Notes: a model not told the origin generated them from the letters alone. 52,169 bases of DNA from Bacteroidota bacterium (GCA_028876495.1 JAGWRO010000083.1:1-52169); one strand, 5' to 3'. Positions 7,940-16,355 are shown, counted from the first letter of the stretch. Numbers and translations: made by a program.

Positions 7940-7947
7940 CAAATATA
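7940..7947 (-). promoter_or_regulatory. -7 promoter box of the 50-residue membrane protein gene
   Basis: TATATTTG on the minus strand is an exact TAnnTTTG match 15 nt before the ATG at 7924. The -33 region has only TTTT, not TTTG, at suitable spacing. Confidence 0.5.
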
Positions 7948-8208
7948 ATTGTAAAATACATTGGCTAAAAATTTTTTGACATTTTACCCTTTAAAACAGG
8001 AATCTTTATTTTTTGTTGATTTACTTGCAATTCAATAGGATTCGTTTATCATCAAAAAAATTACTTTTCTGAGTTCCAGTTAACTTTTAATCCCCTTGGT
8101 TTGGACCCTTTTAAATTTTTAGGCAAATTTTTAATAGATAATCAATTAGTTATAAAGGTGAGCTGAAAATATTTTACCAAATTAAATTATTTTCAACGTG
8201 TTTCATCT

Positions 8209-8303
8209 TACCTTCGCAATCCTTAAAAAAATGCCGGGATAGCGGCAGTTCAATTCAACCGGTTTTTATTGTAGAAAACAATAGAAATCACTAAAAAACA
8301 AAA
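8209..8303 (+). promoter_or_regulatory. rplM operon promoter box and leader
   Basis: The 379-bp stretch 7925-8303 has no gene besides the short-gene promoter. TACCTTCG (8209-8216) is one mismatch from the -7 consensus, giving a leader of about 80 nt. The leader contains a small hairpin, TGCCG (8232-8236) with CGGCA (8243-8247) around a GGATAG loop. Many ribosomal operons are regulated by their own products through leader structures, so this may be such an element, but no named motif was recognised. The part from about 7950 to 8200 shows nothing identifiable. Confidence 0.45.
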
Positions 8304-8747
8304 ATGAGCAAATTACATTTCACCACCAAACATGCAAACGAGGCTACCGTGCAGCGTAACTGGTACGTTGTTGACGGTACTAATCAAACCGTAGGCCGCA
8401 TGTGCGCAAAAATTGCGTCTGTTCTTCGTGGAAAGAACAAAGCCTACTACACGCCACACGTAGATTGCGGCGATTACGTGATCGTTACCAATTGCGACAA
8501 GGTAAGATTTACCGGCAATAAATTGGAACAAAAAACTTACATCAATTACAGTGGTTATCCAGGGGGCAAAAAAGAAGAAGCCGCTGGCGATCTTTTAAAA
8601 CGCCGCCCGGATGTGATCATCGAAAGAGCTGTAAAAGGGATGTTACCTAAAAACAAATTAGGCCGCAAAATGTACAAGAAATTATTTGTGTACGCAGGTT
8701 CAGAACATCCGCATGGTGCACAAAATCCGCAACAATTAAAATTTTAA
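8304..8747 (+). CDS. rplM: 50S ribosomal protein uL13
   Basis: Large-subunit ribosomal protein of 147 residues, typical length. It carries the family features NWYVVDGTNQTVGRMCAKIA, then YTPHVDCGDYVIV, YINYSGYPGG and the C-terminal GSEHPHGAQNPQ. It heads the operon rplM-rpsI-rpsB-tsf, an arrangement common in Bacteroidota. The leader upstream may carry its regulation. Confidence 0.98.
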   Translation: MSKLHFTTKHANEATVQRNWYVVDGTNQTVGRMCAKIASVLRGKNKAYYTPHVDCGDYVIVTNCDKVRFTGNKLEQKTYINYSGYPGGKKEEAAGDLLKRRPDVIIERAVKGMLPKNKLGRKMYKKLFVYAGSEHPHGAQNPQQLKF

Positions 8748-8787
8748 ATTCCACACGCTTTTTTAAAGGAGCGATAAAATATAAAAA

Positions 8788-9177
8788 ATGGAAAAACAAA
8801 AAAATGCAGTTGGCCGTAGAAAAGAAGCCGTAACACGGGTATTTCTTTCCAAAGGCGATGGCAATATCACTGTCAACGGAAAAGATTATAAAACTTATTT
8901 TCCGCTGGTTTATTTGCAAAACCAGGTGGAAGCACCTCTAAAAACAATCAACTCAGCCGATAAGTTTGATGTAACAGTTAATGCAACCGGTGGTGGCGTT
9001 AAGGGTCAGGCAGAAGCAGTAAAGTTGGGAATTGCCCGCGCACTTTTGCAGGTAAATCCTGATTACCGTCCCGCTCTGAAAGAAGCGGGTTTGCTTACCC
9101 GTGACCCGCGTTCAGTAGAACGTAAGAAACCTGGTAAGAAAAAAGCAAGAAAGAGCTTCCAGTTCTCTAAACGTTAA
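8788..9177 (+). CDS. rpsI: 30S ribosomal protein uS9
   Basis: The 129-residue small-subunit protein has the N-terminal AVGRRKEAVTRVFL and the basic C-terminal tail KKPGKKKARKSFQFSKR whose final arginine contacts tRNA in the P site. It follows rplM by 40 nt. An AAAGGAG sequence lies about 16 nt before the ATG, too far for normal Shine-Dalgarno pairing. Confidence 0.98.
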   Translation: MEKQKNAVGRRKEAVTRVFLSKGDGNITVNGKDYKTYFPLVYLQNQVEAPLKTINSADKFDVTVNATGGGVKGQAEAVKLGIARALLQVNPDYRPALKEAGLLTRDPRSVERKKPGKKKARKSFQFSKR

Positions 9178-9230
9178 TTTGAGCCTCTTAACTGATACAA
9201 TTTTTATAAAACAACCTTAATAAAAAATAA

Positions 9231-10136
9231 ATGGAAAATAATACTTCTTTACAACAGCAGCTTTTAGAAGCAGGTGTTCACTTCGGGCATTTAAAAAAGA
9301 AGTGGAACCCCAAAATGTTACCTTACATTTTTGCTGAGAAAAAAGGTATCCATATTATCGACCTCAACAAAACCGTTGAAGGTCTTGAAGAAGCGGCTGC
9401 TGCCATGAAATCTATCGCTAAAAGTGGTAAAAAGATCATGTTTGTAGCTACTAAAAAGCAGGCAAAAGAAATCGTTACAGAAGCAGCAAGAAGAGTAAAT
9501 ATGCCTTTTGTGACTGAGCGCTGGCTTGGTGGAATGCTTACTAACTTTAATACTGTACGTAAAAGCGTAAAGAAAATGCAGGCGATCGAAAAAATGCTGA
9601 ACGATGGAACGTTGGACAGTATTACCAAAAAAGAGCGCCTTACACTTACCCGTGATAGGGATAAAATGGAAAAAGTATTAGGTGGTATCGCAGCTATCAG
9701 TCGTGTGCCTGCAGCATTATTTTTAGTGGATATTGGCCATGAGCATATTGCGCTTTCAGAAGCAAAAAGACTCAACATTACTACTTTTGGAATGGTAGAT
9801 ACCAATTGTGATCCTAATAAAGTTGAGTTTTCAATTCCTTCCAATGATGATGCAACAAAGTCTATCGCTATTATCACCAATTATATCGTAGCGGCTATTG
9901 CAGAAGGATTGGCCGAAAGACAAGCCGAAAAAGAAGAAGAAACTGAAGAAGTTGAAGAGTCAAATACAAGGGACATTAAATTTGACGATGGCGCTGAGGA
10001 TGGAAAAGAACGTCGCAGAGGAAGTGGTGGACCAGCAGGTGGAAAAGGACGTGGAGCAGCAGGACCTCAAAAACGCCGCGTAGCAGGACCTGGTCAGGGT
10101 GGAGGAAGCAGGGGACCTGGTGGTGGCCGCAGATAA
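9231..10136 (+). CDS. rpsB: 30S ribosomal protein uS2 with a long Gly/Arg-rich tail
   Basis: The core (residues 1 to about 230) is ordinary uS2, with EAGVHFGHLKKKWNPKM near the start and TERWLGGMLTNF near 95-107. At 301 residues it is about 60 longer than E. coli uS2. The extra part begins with an acidic run (233-243) and ends with a Gly/Arg/Lys-rich tail (about 260-301) likely to be disordered and RNA-binding. It lies in the operon between rpsI and tsf, 53 nt after rpsI. Confidence 0.97.
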   Translation: MENNTSLQQQLLEAGVHFGHLKKKWNPKMLPYIFAEKKGIHIIDLNKTVEGLEEAAAAMKSIAKSGKKIMFVATKKQAKEIVTEAARRVNMPFVTERWLGGMLTNFNTVRKSVKKMQAIEKMLNDGTLDSITKKERLTLTRDRDKMEKVLGGIAAISRVPAALFLVDIGHEHIALSEAKRLNITTFGMVDTNCDPNKVEFSIPSNDDATKSIAIITNYIVAAIAEGLAERQAEKEEETEEVEESNTRDIKFDDGAEDGKERRRGSGGPAGGKGRGAAGPQKRRVAGPGQGGGSRGPGGGRR

Positions 10137-10233
10137 CCTAATTATTACAATTGAAAATGAATAATTGGGAATAGGGTTTGTGTGAACAATAAATTCTATT
10201 TCATTTTTATCATTTAACATTCAACAAAAAACA

Positions 10234-11061
10234 ATGAGTACAACAACAATAACAGCATCAGAAATTAATAAACTAAGGCAGCAAACAGGAGCAGGAATGA
10301 TGGATTGCCGCAAAGCTTTGGTAGAATCAAATGGGGATTTTGAAACAGCGATCGACTACTTAAGAAAAAAAGGACAAAAAGTAGCCGCGCTTCGTGGTGA
10401 CCGTGAAGCAAAAGAAGGTGTGGTAATAGCACAAACAACAGACGATCATAAAACCGGGTACATTATTAATGTGAGTTGCGAAACGGACTTTGTAAGTAAA
10501 AATGCCGAATATATTGCTTTTGCCCAGTCAATTATGGATGCAGTGGTTGCTAATAATGTAAGCTCTGTAGAAGAATTGAATTCAGTAAAAATTGGCGATG
10601 AAACAATCGCTGATAAATTAAATGAGCAAGTTGCCAAGATAGGAGAAAAAATAAGTGTTTCAAGATTTGAAAAGATAGAAGCGCCTTATGTAGCTTCTTA
10701 TATTCATGGAAACTACCGTATGGGTGTTTTAGTGGGTTTGAACAAAGAAAATGCAGAAGCCGGGAAAGACGTGGCAATGCAAATTGCCGCGATGAATCCG
10801 ATCGCAATCGATCAGACTTCAGTACCTGCGGAAACCGTTGAGCGCGAAAGAAACATTGCTATCGAACAAATAAAAGCTGAGGGCAAACCGGCTGAAATGG
10901 CTGAAAAAATTGCAGCCGGAAAGGTGAACAAATTTTTTAAAGAAAGCACTTTACTTGCACAGGCATTTGTAAAAGATGGTAACAAATCAGTAGCAGATTA
11001 TTTAAAATCTATAGATCCGGATTTAAAAGTTATTGGATTTAAAAGAGTCGCTTTAGGATAA
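10234..11061 (+). CDS. tsf: Translation elongation factor Ts
   Basis: Nucleotide-exchange factor for EF-Tu. The 275-residue protein has the N-terminal UBA-like domain with LRQQTGAGMMDCRKAL (14-29), and the core signature CETDFVSKN that inserts into EF-Tu. It is last in the ribosomal operon, 97 nt after rpsB, and is followed by a strong terminator. Confidence 0.98.
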   Translation: MSTTTITASEINKLRQQTGAGMMDCRKALVESNGDFETAIDYLRKKGQKVAALRGDREAKEGVVIAQTTDDHKTGYIINVSCETDFVSKNAEYIAFAQSIMDAVVANNVSSVEELNSVKIGDETIADKLNEQVAKIGEKISVSRFEKIEAPYVASYIHGNYRMGVLVGLNKENAEAGKDVAMQIAAMNPIAIDQTSVPAETVERERNIAIEQIKAEGKPAEMAEKIAAGKVNKFFKESTLLAQAFVKDGNKSVADYLKSIDPDLKVIGFKRVALG

Positions 11062-11082
11062 ACTTTTCAAAATATAATTTTG

Positions 11083-11112
11083 AAAGAGCTGCCAATTGGT
11101 GGCTCTTTTTTT
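11083..11112 (+). terminator. Intrinsic terminator after tsf
   Basis: AAAGAGC (11083-11089) pairs with GCTCTTT (11102-11108), with two wobble pairs and the inner palindrome CCAATTGG (11092-11099). A run of seven T ends at 11112. It closes the rplM-tsf operon. Confidence 0.85.
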
Positions 11113-11226
11113 CATCCATTCGGGGGTGTCAAAATAGAAAAATCCTTTTTTTGTAGGCTTACTGTAAAACCCTGCCGAATATTCCATAAAAGAAATAGAG
11201 TATCGGTCAAATAAAAATTTATCCAT

Positions 11227-11234
11227 TATCTTGC
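11227..11234 (+). promoter_or_regulatory. Putative pyrH -7 promoter box
   Basis: TATCTTGC is one mismatch from TAnnTTTG and lies 32 nt before the ATG at 11267. A TTG at 11231 that would extend the pyrH frame lies inside this box, which argues for the ATG. Confidence 0.4.
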
Positions 11235-11266
11235 AGCGATTTAAAAAAAACAACCGCAATCAACTT

Positions 11267-11980
11267 ATGCTTCCTAAGTTTAAACGAATCCTTCTCAAAC
11301 TTTCAGGTGAATCTTTAATGGGTGATAAAAATTTTGGTCTTGATTCTCAGGTGCTTTCGCAATATGCTCAGGATATTAAGCTGATAATAGAGTTGGGTGT
11401 GCAAGTAGCTATTGTAATAGGCGGCGGTAATATATATCGCGGAATGAATGAGGCCGAAACCGGTATAGAACGTGCGCAGGGCGATTATATGGGAATGCTC
11501 GCAACTGTCATCAACGGTATGGCATTGCAAAGCGCTCTCGAAAGAGCCGGCGTTTACACAAGATTGCAAAGTGCTATAAAGATGGAACAAGTTGCAGAAC
11601 CTTATATCCGAAGAAGAGCCATAAGGCATTTGGAAAAAGGAAGAGTAGTAATTTTTGGTGCGGGTACCGGAAATCCATACTTCACCACAGATACAGCAGG
11701 CTCTTTACGGGCAATAGAAATTGGAGCAGATGCAATTCTTAAAGGTACACGTGTAGATGGAATATATTCTGCTGATCCTGAAAAGGACAAACTTGCAACC
11801 AAATATGAAACGATTACCTTTGCCAATTGTATCGCCAGAAACCTTAGGGTAATGGATATGACAGCGTTTACTTTATGTATGGAAAACCAGCTTCCTATCA
11901 TTGTTTTTGACATGGATACGCCCGGTACACTATTGCGGGTAATAACAGGCGAAAAAGTAGGTACTTTGGTAACTGGATAA
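11267..11980 (+). CDS. pyrH: Uridylate kinase
   Basis: Hexameric amino-acid-kinase-fold enzyme that phosphorylates UMP to UDP. With the ATG at 11267 it has 237 residues, standard for bacteria. Motifs: KLSGESLMG at the N-terminus (phosphate-binding), [33 protein letters not shown] and [12 protein letters not shown]. It follows the tsf terminator, so it is probably transcribed from its own promoter. Confidence 0.96.
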   Translation: MLPKFKRILLKLSGESLMGDKNFGLDSQVLSQYAQDIKLIIELGVQVAIVIGGGNIYRGMNEAETGIERAQGDYMGMLATVINGMALQSALERAGVYTRLQSAIKMEQVAEPYIRRRAIRHLEKGRVVIFGAGTGNPYFTTDTAGSLRAIEIGADAILKGTRVDGIYSADPEKDKLATKYETITFANCIARNLRVMDMTAFTLCMENQLPIIVFDMDTPGTLLRVITGEKVGTLVTG

Positions 11981-12021
11981 TTTGTATTAATTTACGCTCC
12001 GCTTAATGAATGATTATCCAT

Positions 12022-12044
12022 TTTCTGCAAAAATGCAGAAATTT
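12022..12044 (+). terminator. Possible weak terminator after pyrH
   Basis: TTTCTGC (12022-12028) pairs perfectly with GCAGAAA (12035-12041) across a six-base A-rich loop, but only three T follow. It lies about 40 nt past the pyrH stop. Confidence 0.4.
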
Positions 12045-12113
12045 ATCCTTTGAAAAAACACAATAACCCCCGGCTGTAAAATATTTGTGTAACATTTTTT
12101 AAGTAACTGCACT

Positions 12114-12950
12114 ATGTGGATTTGGTGGATTATATCCCTGGTTGTTTTAATCGCCTGCTTTATATTTGCTTACAAAGTAATAGTGAGTAGCTATGATCTT
12201 ATGCCTGCTGATAAGAAAAATTTTCTAAGTTTAAAACGAACCTCTTCTTCAGAAAATCAGAATTCACGTCCCGAAGCCATCTGGGATTTAAAAAATAAAT
12301 TGCAAAAGGTAGAAGAGAATTCTTCTTTCTACGAAATACAATTTACAAAAATGCAGGAACGGCTAAAAGCCCTCGAAGCGAAGTATCAAATTCAACAGCA
12401 ATCTATTGTTTCTCAAAAAGACGATGAAGAAGATTGGAAAGAAATGTATTATGAAGAAAATGAAGTAAAAGAAAAATTAGAAAACGAACTGGATATCACA
12501 CTCCAGAAACTGGAAGAAGCAGAAAAACAATTAAGTGAGCTAAAGGAGAATAATACTAAATGGAGTGGCTTGCAAAGTGATTATGATGCGCGTTTGAATG
12601 ATCTTCAATCCATGCAAAATAATATTGGCCTTTTGCAAAGGCAGCTTGAAGCGGCAGCACTACGCGAAAAAGAATTGGAATTATCGCTGGTGGCTGAGAT
12701 CAATGCCAAAAAACAATATTCAAATTTAGAAAGTGAAAATGTTCGCCTGAGAAGTGAAAATGATGACCTAAGAAACCAGATAGTTGAAATTCATAAAAAT
12801 GAAAAAGAACTGGAAGTGGGTATTTCGCGGTTACATGAATTGGAAAACCAACTTGCTGTTTATGAAGAAGAAAAAGCCAGAATGATTGCTAATCTTGAAC
12901 TTATGGTAAATCAAAATAAAATGATTTCCTCAACTAAAAATTCTGTGTAG
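12114..12950 (+). CDS. Single-pass membrane protein with long coiled coil
   Basis: The 278-residue protein has one N-terminal transmembrane helix (WWIISLVVLIACFIFAYKV, about 4-22). From about residue 60 to 265 it is almost continuous Glu/Lys/Leu/Gln-rich heptad sequence, a long coiled coil. No enzyme motif is present and no family was recognised. It may be a structural or scaffold protein of the inner membrane. Its neighbours (pyrH, an unrelated membrane protein) do not suggest a role. Confidence 0.8.
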   Translation: MWIWWIISLVVLIACFIFAYKVIVSSYDLMPADKKNFLSLKRTSSSENQNSRPEAIWDLKNKLQKVEENSSFYEIQFTKMQERLKALEAKYQIQQQSIVSQKDDEEDWKEMYYEENEVKEKLENELDITLQKLEEAEKQLSELKENNTKWSGLQSDYDARLNDLQSMQNNIGLLQRQLEAAALREKELELSLVAEINAKKQYSNLESENVRLRSENDDLRNQIVEIHKNEKELEVGISRLHELENQLAVYEEEKARMIANLELMVNQNKMISSTKNSV

Positions 12951-13057
12951 CTTATTACAAATTTCTTTACATTTACTATGTGAAATTCATCTGTAGTTTA
13001 TGAAAGTTGCTTAATGTCTGAAGGCCTCTTCAATTATTAACTTTAAAACTTACTATT

Positions 13058-13612
13058 ATGGATTTTCAATTAATGAGTAAACAAAGAAAATTTCTTTTAA
13101 TCTCCTCTGCGGTTGGTTTTATTTCAATGTTTTTACCGTGGGTTTCTATTTCAATGTTTGGTTATACACAAAGCGTTAACGGCATGCATAAGGAAGGGGT
13201 GGTAGTATTTATTTGTTTTGTTGTCACAGGTATCATCGCTTTTATTGATGATCAAAAAAAGAACCTTGACAAAACAATGTGGACGATCACTTTATTAGCG
13301 GGTGCTATTGCATTGCTCTTTATCATTTGGTATTATTCAGAAATTACGGGTTCGATTCTTGGCTCTGCCTTGGTTGGTTTTGGTTTGTACATTGCCGCCA
13401 TTGCTGCCATTGGAATTCTCGTTTCTGCCTATTTCTTAAGATCGCCAACTGATAATATTAAAGACGGATTTGATAGCCTGAAAGAAGGTTTAAAGAGCAA
13501 GTTTGCTAATTCACCAAATCCTCCTTCTGCAAATTCTACCGATTCAACCAAAGCGGTGGAAACACCTGGCAGTAATAATGATGACACTAAAAATATAAAT
13601 CCTGTTGGGTAG
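13058..13612 (+). CDS. Four-helix membrane protein of unknown function
   Basis: The 184-residue protein has about four transmembrane helices between residues 12 and 147, with FLPWVSISMFGY in the first loop. A hydrophilic Ser/Asn/Pro/Thr-rich tail follows from about 150 to the end and is probably disordered. The layout resembles small DUF-type membrane proteins with an FLPW motif, but I cannot name a family. A good terminator follows. Confidence 0.75.
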   Translation: MDFQLMSKQRKFLLISSAVGFISMFLPWVSISMFGYTQSVNGMHKEGVVVFICFVVTGIIAFIDDQKKNLDKTMWTITLLAGAIALLFIIWYYSEITGSILGSALVGFGLYIAAIAAIGILVSAYFLRSPTDNIKDGFDSLKEGLKSKFANSPNPPSANSTDSTKAVETPGSNNDDTKNINPVG

Positions 13613-13670
13613 ATCAGTACTTCTGTTTAATAAACTTCGTTTAAATAGGTTTGATTTATTAATTCAATAC

Positions 13671-13698
13671 AAAAGCGCTAAATTAATGGCGCTTTTTT
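13671..13698 (+). terminator. Intrinsic terminator after the four-helix membrane protein
   Basis: AAAAGCGC (13671-13678) pairs with GCGCTTTT (13689-13696) across a 10-base AT-rich loop, with T continuing to 13698. Confidence 0.8.
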
Positions 13699-13755
13699 GT
13701 ATGTTTAATCAAATAGTTTTACAAAATTTGCTCAATAAAATTTAAATGAAAAGTA

Positions 13756-14406
13756 ATGTCTGAAAATAATTCAATCGCGGCACTGCGGAAAATTTACCAG
13801 TTGAAATCTTTGCATGAAAAAGATGTAAACGAGGATCCCGTAAAACAGTTTGAAAGTTGGTGGCAGGAAGCGATAAATTCGCAGGCTGAAGAACCCAACG
13901 CGATGACATTGGCTACTTGTAGCGCTTCAGGTAAACCCTCTGCACGCATAGTTTTATTAAAAGGGATTAGCGAAAACGGGTTCGTTTTTTTTACCAATTA
14001 CAAAAGCCGTAAAGCACATGAAATAAAAGAAAATTCTTTTGTGGCACTTGTGTTTTTTTGGAAAGAATTGGAAAGGCAAATACGAATTGAGGGAAAAGTA
14101 AAAAAAATTAGCGGTAAAGAAAGTGATGAATATTTTTCAGTTCGGCCGCGTGAAAGCCAACTGGGAGCATGGAGTTCGCCACAAAGCACTGTAATTGAAA
14201 GTGCTGATTTCCTGCAGGAAAACATGAAAAAATACAACGGCCTGTTTCATTCAAAAGAAGTTCCTCGTCCCGATTTTTGGGGCGGTTATATGGTAGAACC
14301 GAATCTTATTGAATTCTGGCAGGGAAAACCGGGAAGGCTTCACGACAGGTTGCAATATTCTCTTGAGAAAAATGGAGCGTGGAAACTTCAAAGATTAGCA
14401 CCGTAA
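13756..14406 (+). CDS. pdxH: Pyridoxamine 5'-phosphate oxidase
   Basis: FMN-dependent enzyme that oxidises pyridoxine or pyridoxamine 5'-phosphate to pyridoxal phosphate, the cofactor also needed by MetY in this window. The 216-residue length is normal. Family motifs: EPNAMTLATC near 52-61, ARIVLLKGI and FVFFTNYKSRKAHE for FMN binding, QLGAWSSPQS, and the C-terminal GRLHDRLQY with final RLAP that bind the substrate phosphate. Confidence 0.96.
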   Translation: MSENNSIAALRKIYQLKSLHEKDVNEDPVKQFESWWQEAINSQAEEPNAMTLATCSASGKPSARIVLLKGISENGFVFFTNYKSRKAHEIKENSFVALVFFWKELERQIRIEGKVKKISGKESDEYFSVRPRESQLGAWSSPQSTVIESADFLQENMKKYNGLFHSKEVPRPDFWGGYMVEPNLIEFWQGKPGRLHDRLQYSLEKNGAWKLQRLAP

Positions 14407-14501
14407 AAAAATCCGGGTTTTCAAACTTCAGTAAATAAACAAAAAATTGGTTTTTTTATTTTTGCAGCAGTATATAATCTATCAACTTTTTGCAGAAAAG
14501 A

Positions 14502-14627
14502 CTAAGCTTCTTTTTTATCTTTTACATTTTCAGTAGCCCTTTTTACATTTTTTGTTACCGGCCTTGATTTACCAAAAGAGCCCATAAAAATTTTTCCTTT
14601 TTTTGTTTTTTTATCTCCGCGTCCCAT
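14502..14627 (-). CDS. 30S ribosomal protein THX family, 41 residues
   Basis: A short frame from ATG (14625-14627) to TAG (14502-14504) encodes MGRGDKKTKKGKIFMGSFGK then SRPVTKNVKR and a lysine-rich end. The pattern MGRGDKKTKxGKIxxGSFGKxRP is that of bTHX, the small basic protein first described in Thermus 30S subunits and common in Bacteroidota. It lies downstream of HU on the same strand, separated by a terminator hairpin, so its own promoter is expected. It is very short and easily missed by gene callers. Confidence 0.85.
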   Translation of the reverse strand: MGRGDKKTKKGKIFMGSFGKSRPVTKNVKRATENVKDKKEA

Positions 14628-14662
14628 TATAATAGGTTTTTAAATTGAATGATAATTAATAA

Positions 14663-14694
14663 AAAAGCAAGATACAATATTGCATCTTGCTTTT
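14663..14694 (-). terminator. Terminator between HU and the THX gene
   Basis: AAAAGCAAGAT (14663-14673) pairs perfectly with ATCTTGCTTTT (14684-14694), with inner palindrome CAATATTG. Read on the minus strand the hairpin is followed by a T-rich run, so it ends HU transcription. It is symmetric enough to act both ways. Confidence 0.8.
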
Positions 14695-14711
14695 AGAAAT
14701 TTTTACGAAAA

Positions 14712-14981
14712 TCAGATTTTCGATGACAGTTCTTTACCTGCTTTAAATTTAGCTACTTTTTTAGCTTTAATTTTAATAACAGCGCCAGTTTGAGGATTGC
14801 GGCCATTGCGAGCAGCCCTTTTACTAACAGAAAAAGTTCCAAAACCAACAAGAGTAACTTTTCCACCACCTTTTAAGGTTTTAGTTACTGCAGTAGTAAA
14901 AGAATCTAAAGCAGCGTTAGCTTGTGTTTTTGTAACTCCTGCGTCATCAGCCATCTTGGCGATTAGTTCAGCTTTGTTCAT
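14712..14981 (-). CDS. hup: HU family DNA-binding protein
   Basis: The 89-residue nucleoid protein has the expected HU dimer fold: N-terminal MNKAELIAKMADDAGVTKTQ, helix and hinge with VGFGTFSV, and the DNA-binding arm with GRNPQTGAVIKIKA, followed by VAKFKAGKELSSKI. It bends DNA without strong sequence preference. A perfect TATATTTG -7 box lies upstream (15011-15018). Confidence 0.97.
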   Translation of the reverse strand: MNKAELIAKMADDAGVTKTQANAALDSFTTAVTKTLKGGGKVTLVGFGTFSVSKRAARNGRNPQTGAVIKIKAKKVAKFKAGKELSSKI

Positions 14982-15010
14982 AATAATTTATTTGATTTTT
15001 TAAACAGCAA

Positions 15011-15018
15011 CAAATATA
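15011..15018 (-). promoter_or_regulatory. HU gene -7 promoter box
   Basis: TATATTTG on the minus strand matches TAnnTTTG exactly, 29 nt before the HU ATG. No TTTG was found at the expected -33 distance. Confidence 0.55.
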
Positions 15019-15075
15019 GAAGGTTTTTCAATGCAATGATTTTTTTGCGAAATTTTTTTTTTGAACAATTCTTTT

Positions 15076-15100
15076 GAAATCCACTATTGGTGTGGATTTC
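15076..15100. repeat. 9-bp perfect inverted repeat upstream of HU
   Basis: GAAATCCAC (15076-15084) and GTGGATTTC (15092-15100) are separated by 7 nt. No T tract follows on either strand, so it is unlikely to be a terminator. It lies about 60 bp upstream of the HU promoter box and could bind a dimeric regulator. The remaining sequence from 15101 to 15266 shows only a second weak hairpin (15177-15184 with 15193-15200). Confidence 0.5.
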
Positions 15101-15266
15101 AGCGTAGAGAAGCGTGATTTTACCAGGAAGGCTCTTCTTTGAGACTTTTACCAAAATCAATGCAGTATTGCATTTGAAGGTTTTCTTATTAAAAAACCTT
15201 GATTTAAAAGGCTTTTGCGGTTAAGTAGTTTTACGAAAAATAAGTACGGAAAAAAAATATGAACAC

Positions 15267-15572
15267 TTATTCCACATTTTTAAGAAGTGTTCTAAAAGAG
15301 ACAACACTGTCTTTCCATTTTTCTATTGCCCGATGCCTTAAAGAAACTCCAAAAATTTGCTGGTACCTGTTGTAATCACTTTTTGATTTTGCGAGGAACT
15401 GAATAACAAAAGTTCTTCCATCGTCTTCTTCGAGGTTCATTAATTCATAAAAACGATGATCATAAAAACAACCTGTCGCGAGGATGTCAGGGATCTGAAT
15501 GGTTTTTTGCCATTCCATCCAGTCATCTAAACATTCATGATCAACTTTAAAAGTGATGTTGTAGACAAACAT
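15267..15572 (-). CDS. DUF4286 family protein
   Basis: The 101-residue protein starts MFVYNITFKVDHECLDDWME and includes FYDHRFYELMNLEEDDGRTF and a HRAIEKWKDSVVSFRTLL end, the pattern of DUF4286, a dimeric alpha-beta-barrel-like fold common in Bacteroidota with no known function. It starts 3 nt after the exonuclease III gene, so the two are cotranscribed; a role in DNA repair is only a guess from that. Confidence 0.85.
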   Translation of the reverse strand: MFVYNITFKVDHECLDDWMEWQKTIQIPDILATGCFYDHRFYELMNLEEDDGRTFVIQFLAKSKSDYNRYQQIFGVSLRHRAIEKWKDSVVSFRTLLKNVE

Positions 15573-15575
15573 GCT

Positions 15576-16355
15576 TTAATATTTTATTTCCAAATAAACG
15601 GGACAATGGTCACTATGTTTTACTTCAGGAAAAATTTTTACTTCACGGATGTGATCTTTTAAATTTTCTGTTACATTGATATAATCAATACGCCAGCCTT
15701 TATTTTCAAGGCGTGTTGTAGGCCTTATCACGCTCCACCAGCTATAATTATGCGCTTCTTTATTGAGATGACGAAATCCGTCGATAAACCCATTGTTCAA
15801 AAATTTGTCAAACCATGCTCTTTCTTCAGGTAAAAAACCTGATGTTTTTTTGTTGGCTTTGGGATTGTGAATATCAATTTCTTTATGCGCAATATTATAA
15901 TCGCCGCAAACGATTATTTTTTTCTTTGTCTCTTTTAATTTATCCAGGTAATCTAAAAATTCATCAAGCCAAACATATTTATAAGACTGGCGATGCTCGC
16001 CACTTGTGCCGGAAGGGAAGTAAGCACTGATCAAAGTGATATCGCCAAAATCAGCACGTAATACTCTTCCTTCAAAATCACTTTGTTCATTTCCATGCCC
16101 GAATTCTACGTTATCCGGTTCCAATTTGCTAAGGATAGCAACGCCGCTGTAACCTTTTTTTTGAGCAGAAAAAATATAGGTACTATATCCGGCAGATTCA
16201 ATTGGAACACGGTCAATATCTTCTTCATTGGCTTTTATTTCCTGCAAGCAAATGATATCCGCCGGATCGGTTTTAAGCCAATCAATAAAACCCTTTCTGA
16301 TAGCGGCTCTTATCCCATTTACATTGTAGGTAATAATGCGGATATTGTCGTTCAT
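15576..16355 (-). CDS. xth: Exodeoxyribonuclease III / AP endonuclease
   Basis: The 259-residue exonuclease-endonuclease-phosphatase enzyme acts in base-excision repair at abasic sites. Motifs in order: ITYNVNGIRAAI (N-terminus), LQEIKA with the metal-binding Glu, GDYNIAHKEIDIHNP with catalytic Asp/Asn, and SDHCPVYLEI with the catalytic His near the end. It is upstream of and nearly touching the DUF4286 gene. Confidence 0.95.
   Translation of the reverse strand: MNDNIRIITYNVNGIRAAIRKGFIDWLKTDPADIICLQEIKANEEDIDRVPIESAGYSTYIFSAQKKGYSGVAILSKLEPDNVEFGHGNEQSDFEGRVLRADFGDITLISAYFPSGTSGEHRQSYKYVWLDEFLDYLDKLKETKKKIIVCGDYNIAHKEIDIHNPKANKKTSGFLPEERAWFDKFLNNGFIDGFRHLNKEAHNYSWWSVIRPTTRLENKGWRIDYINVTENLKDHIREVKIFPEVKHSDHCPVYLEIKY

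Noticed and set aside
8766-8772. AAAGGAG as a Shine-Dalgarno site for rpsI
   Set aside because: It lies about 16 nt before the ATG, too far for normal pairing, and Bacteroidota generally do not use Shine-Dalgarno sites.
14978-15160. 60-residue minus-strand frame upstream of HU
   Set aside because: It overlaps the HU promoter box and start codon and has no features of a real protein.
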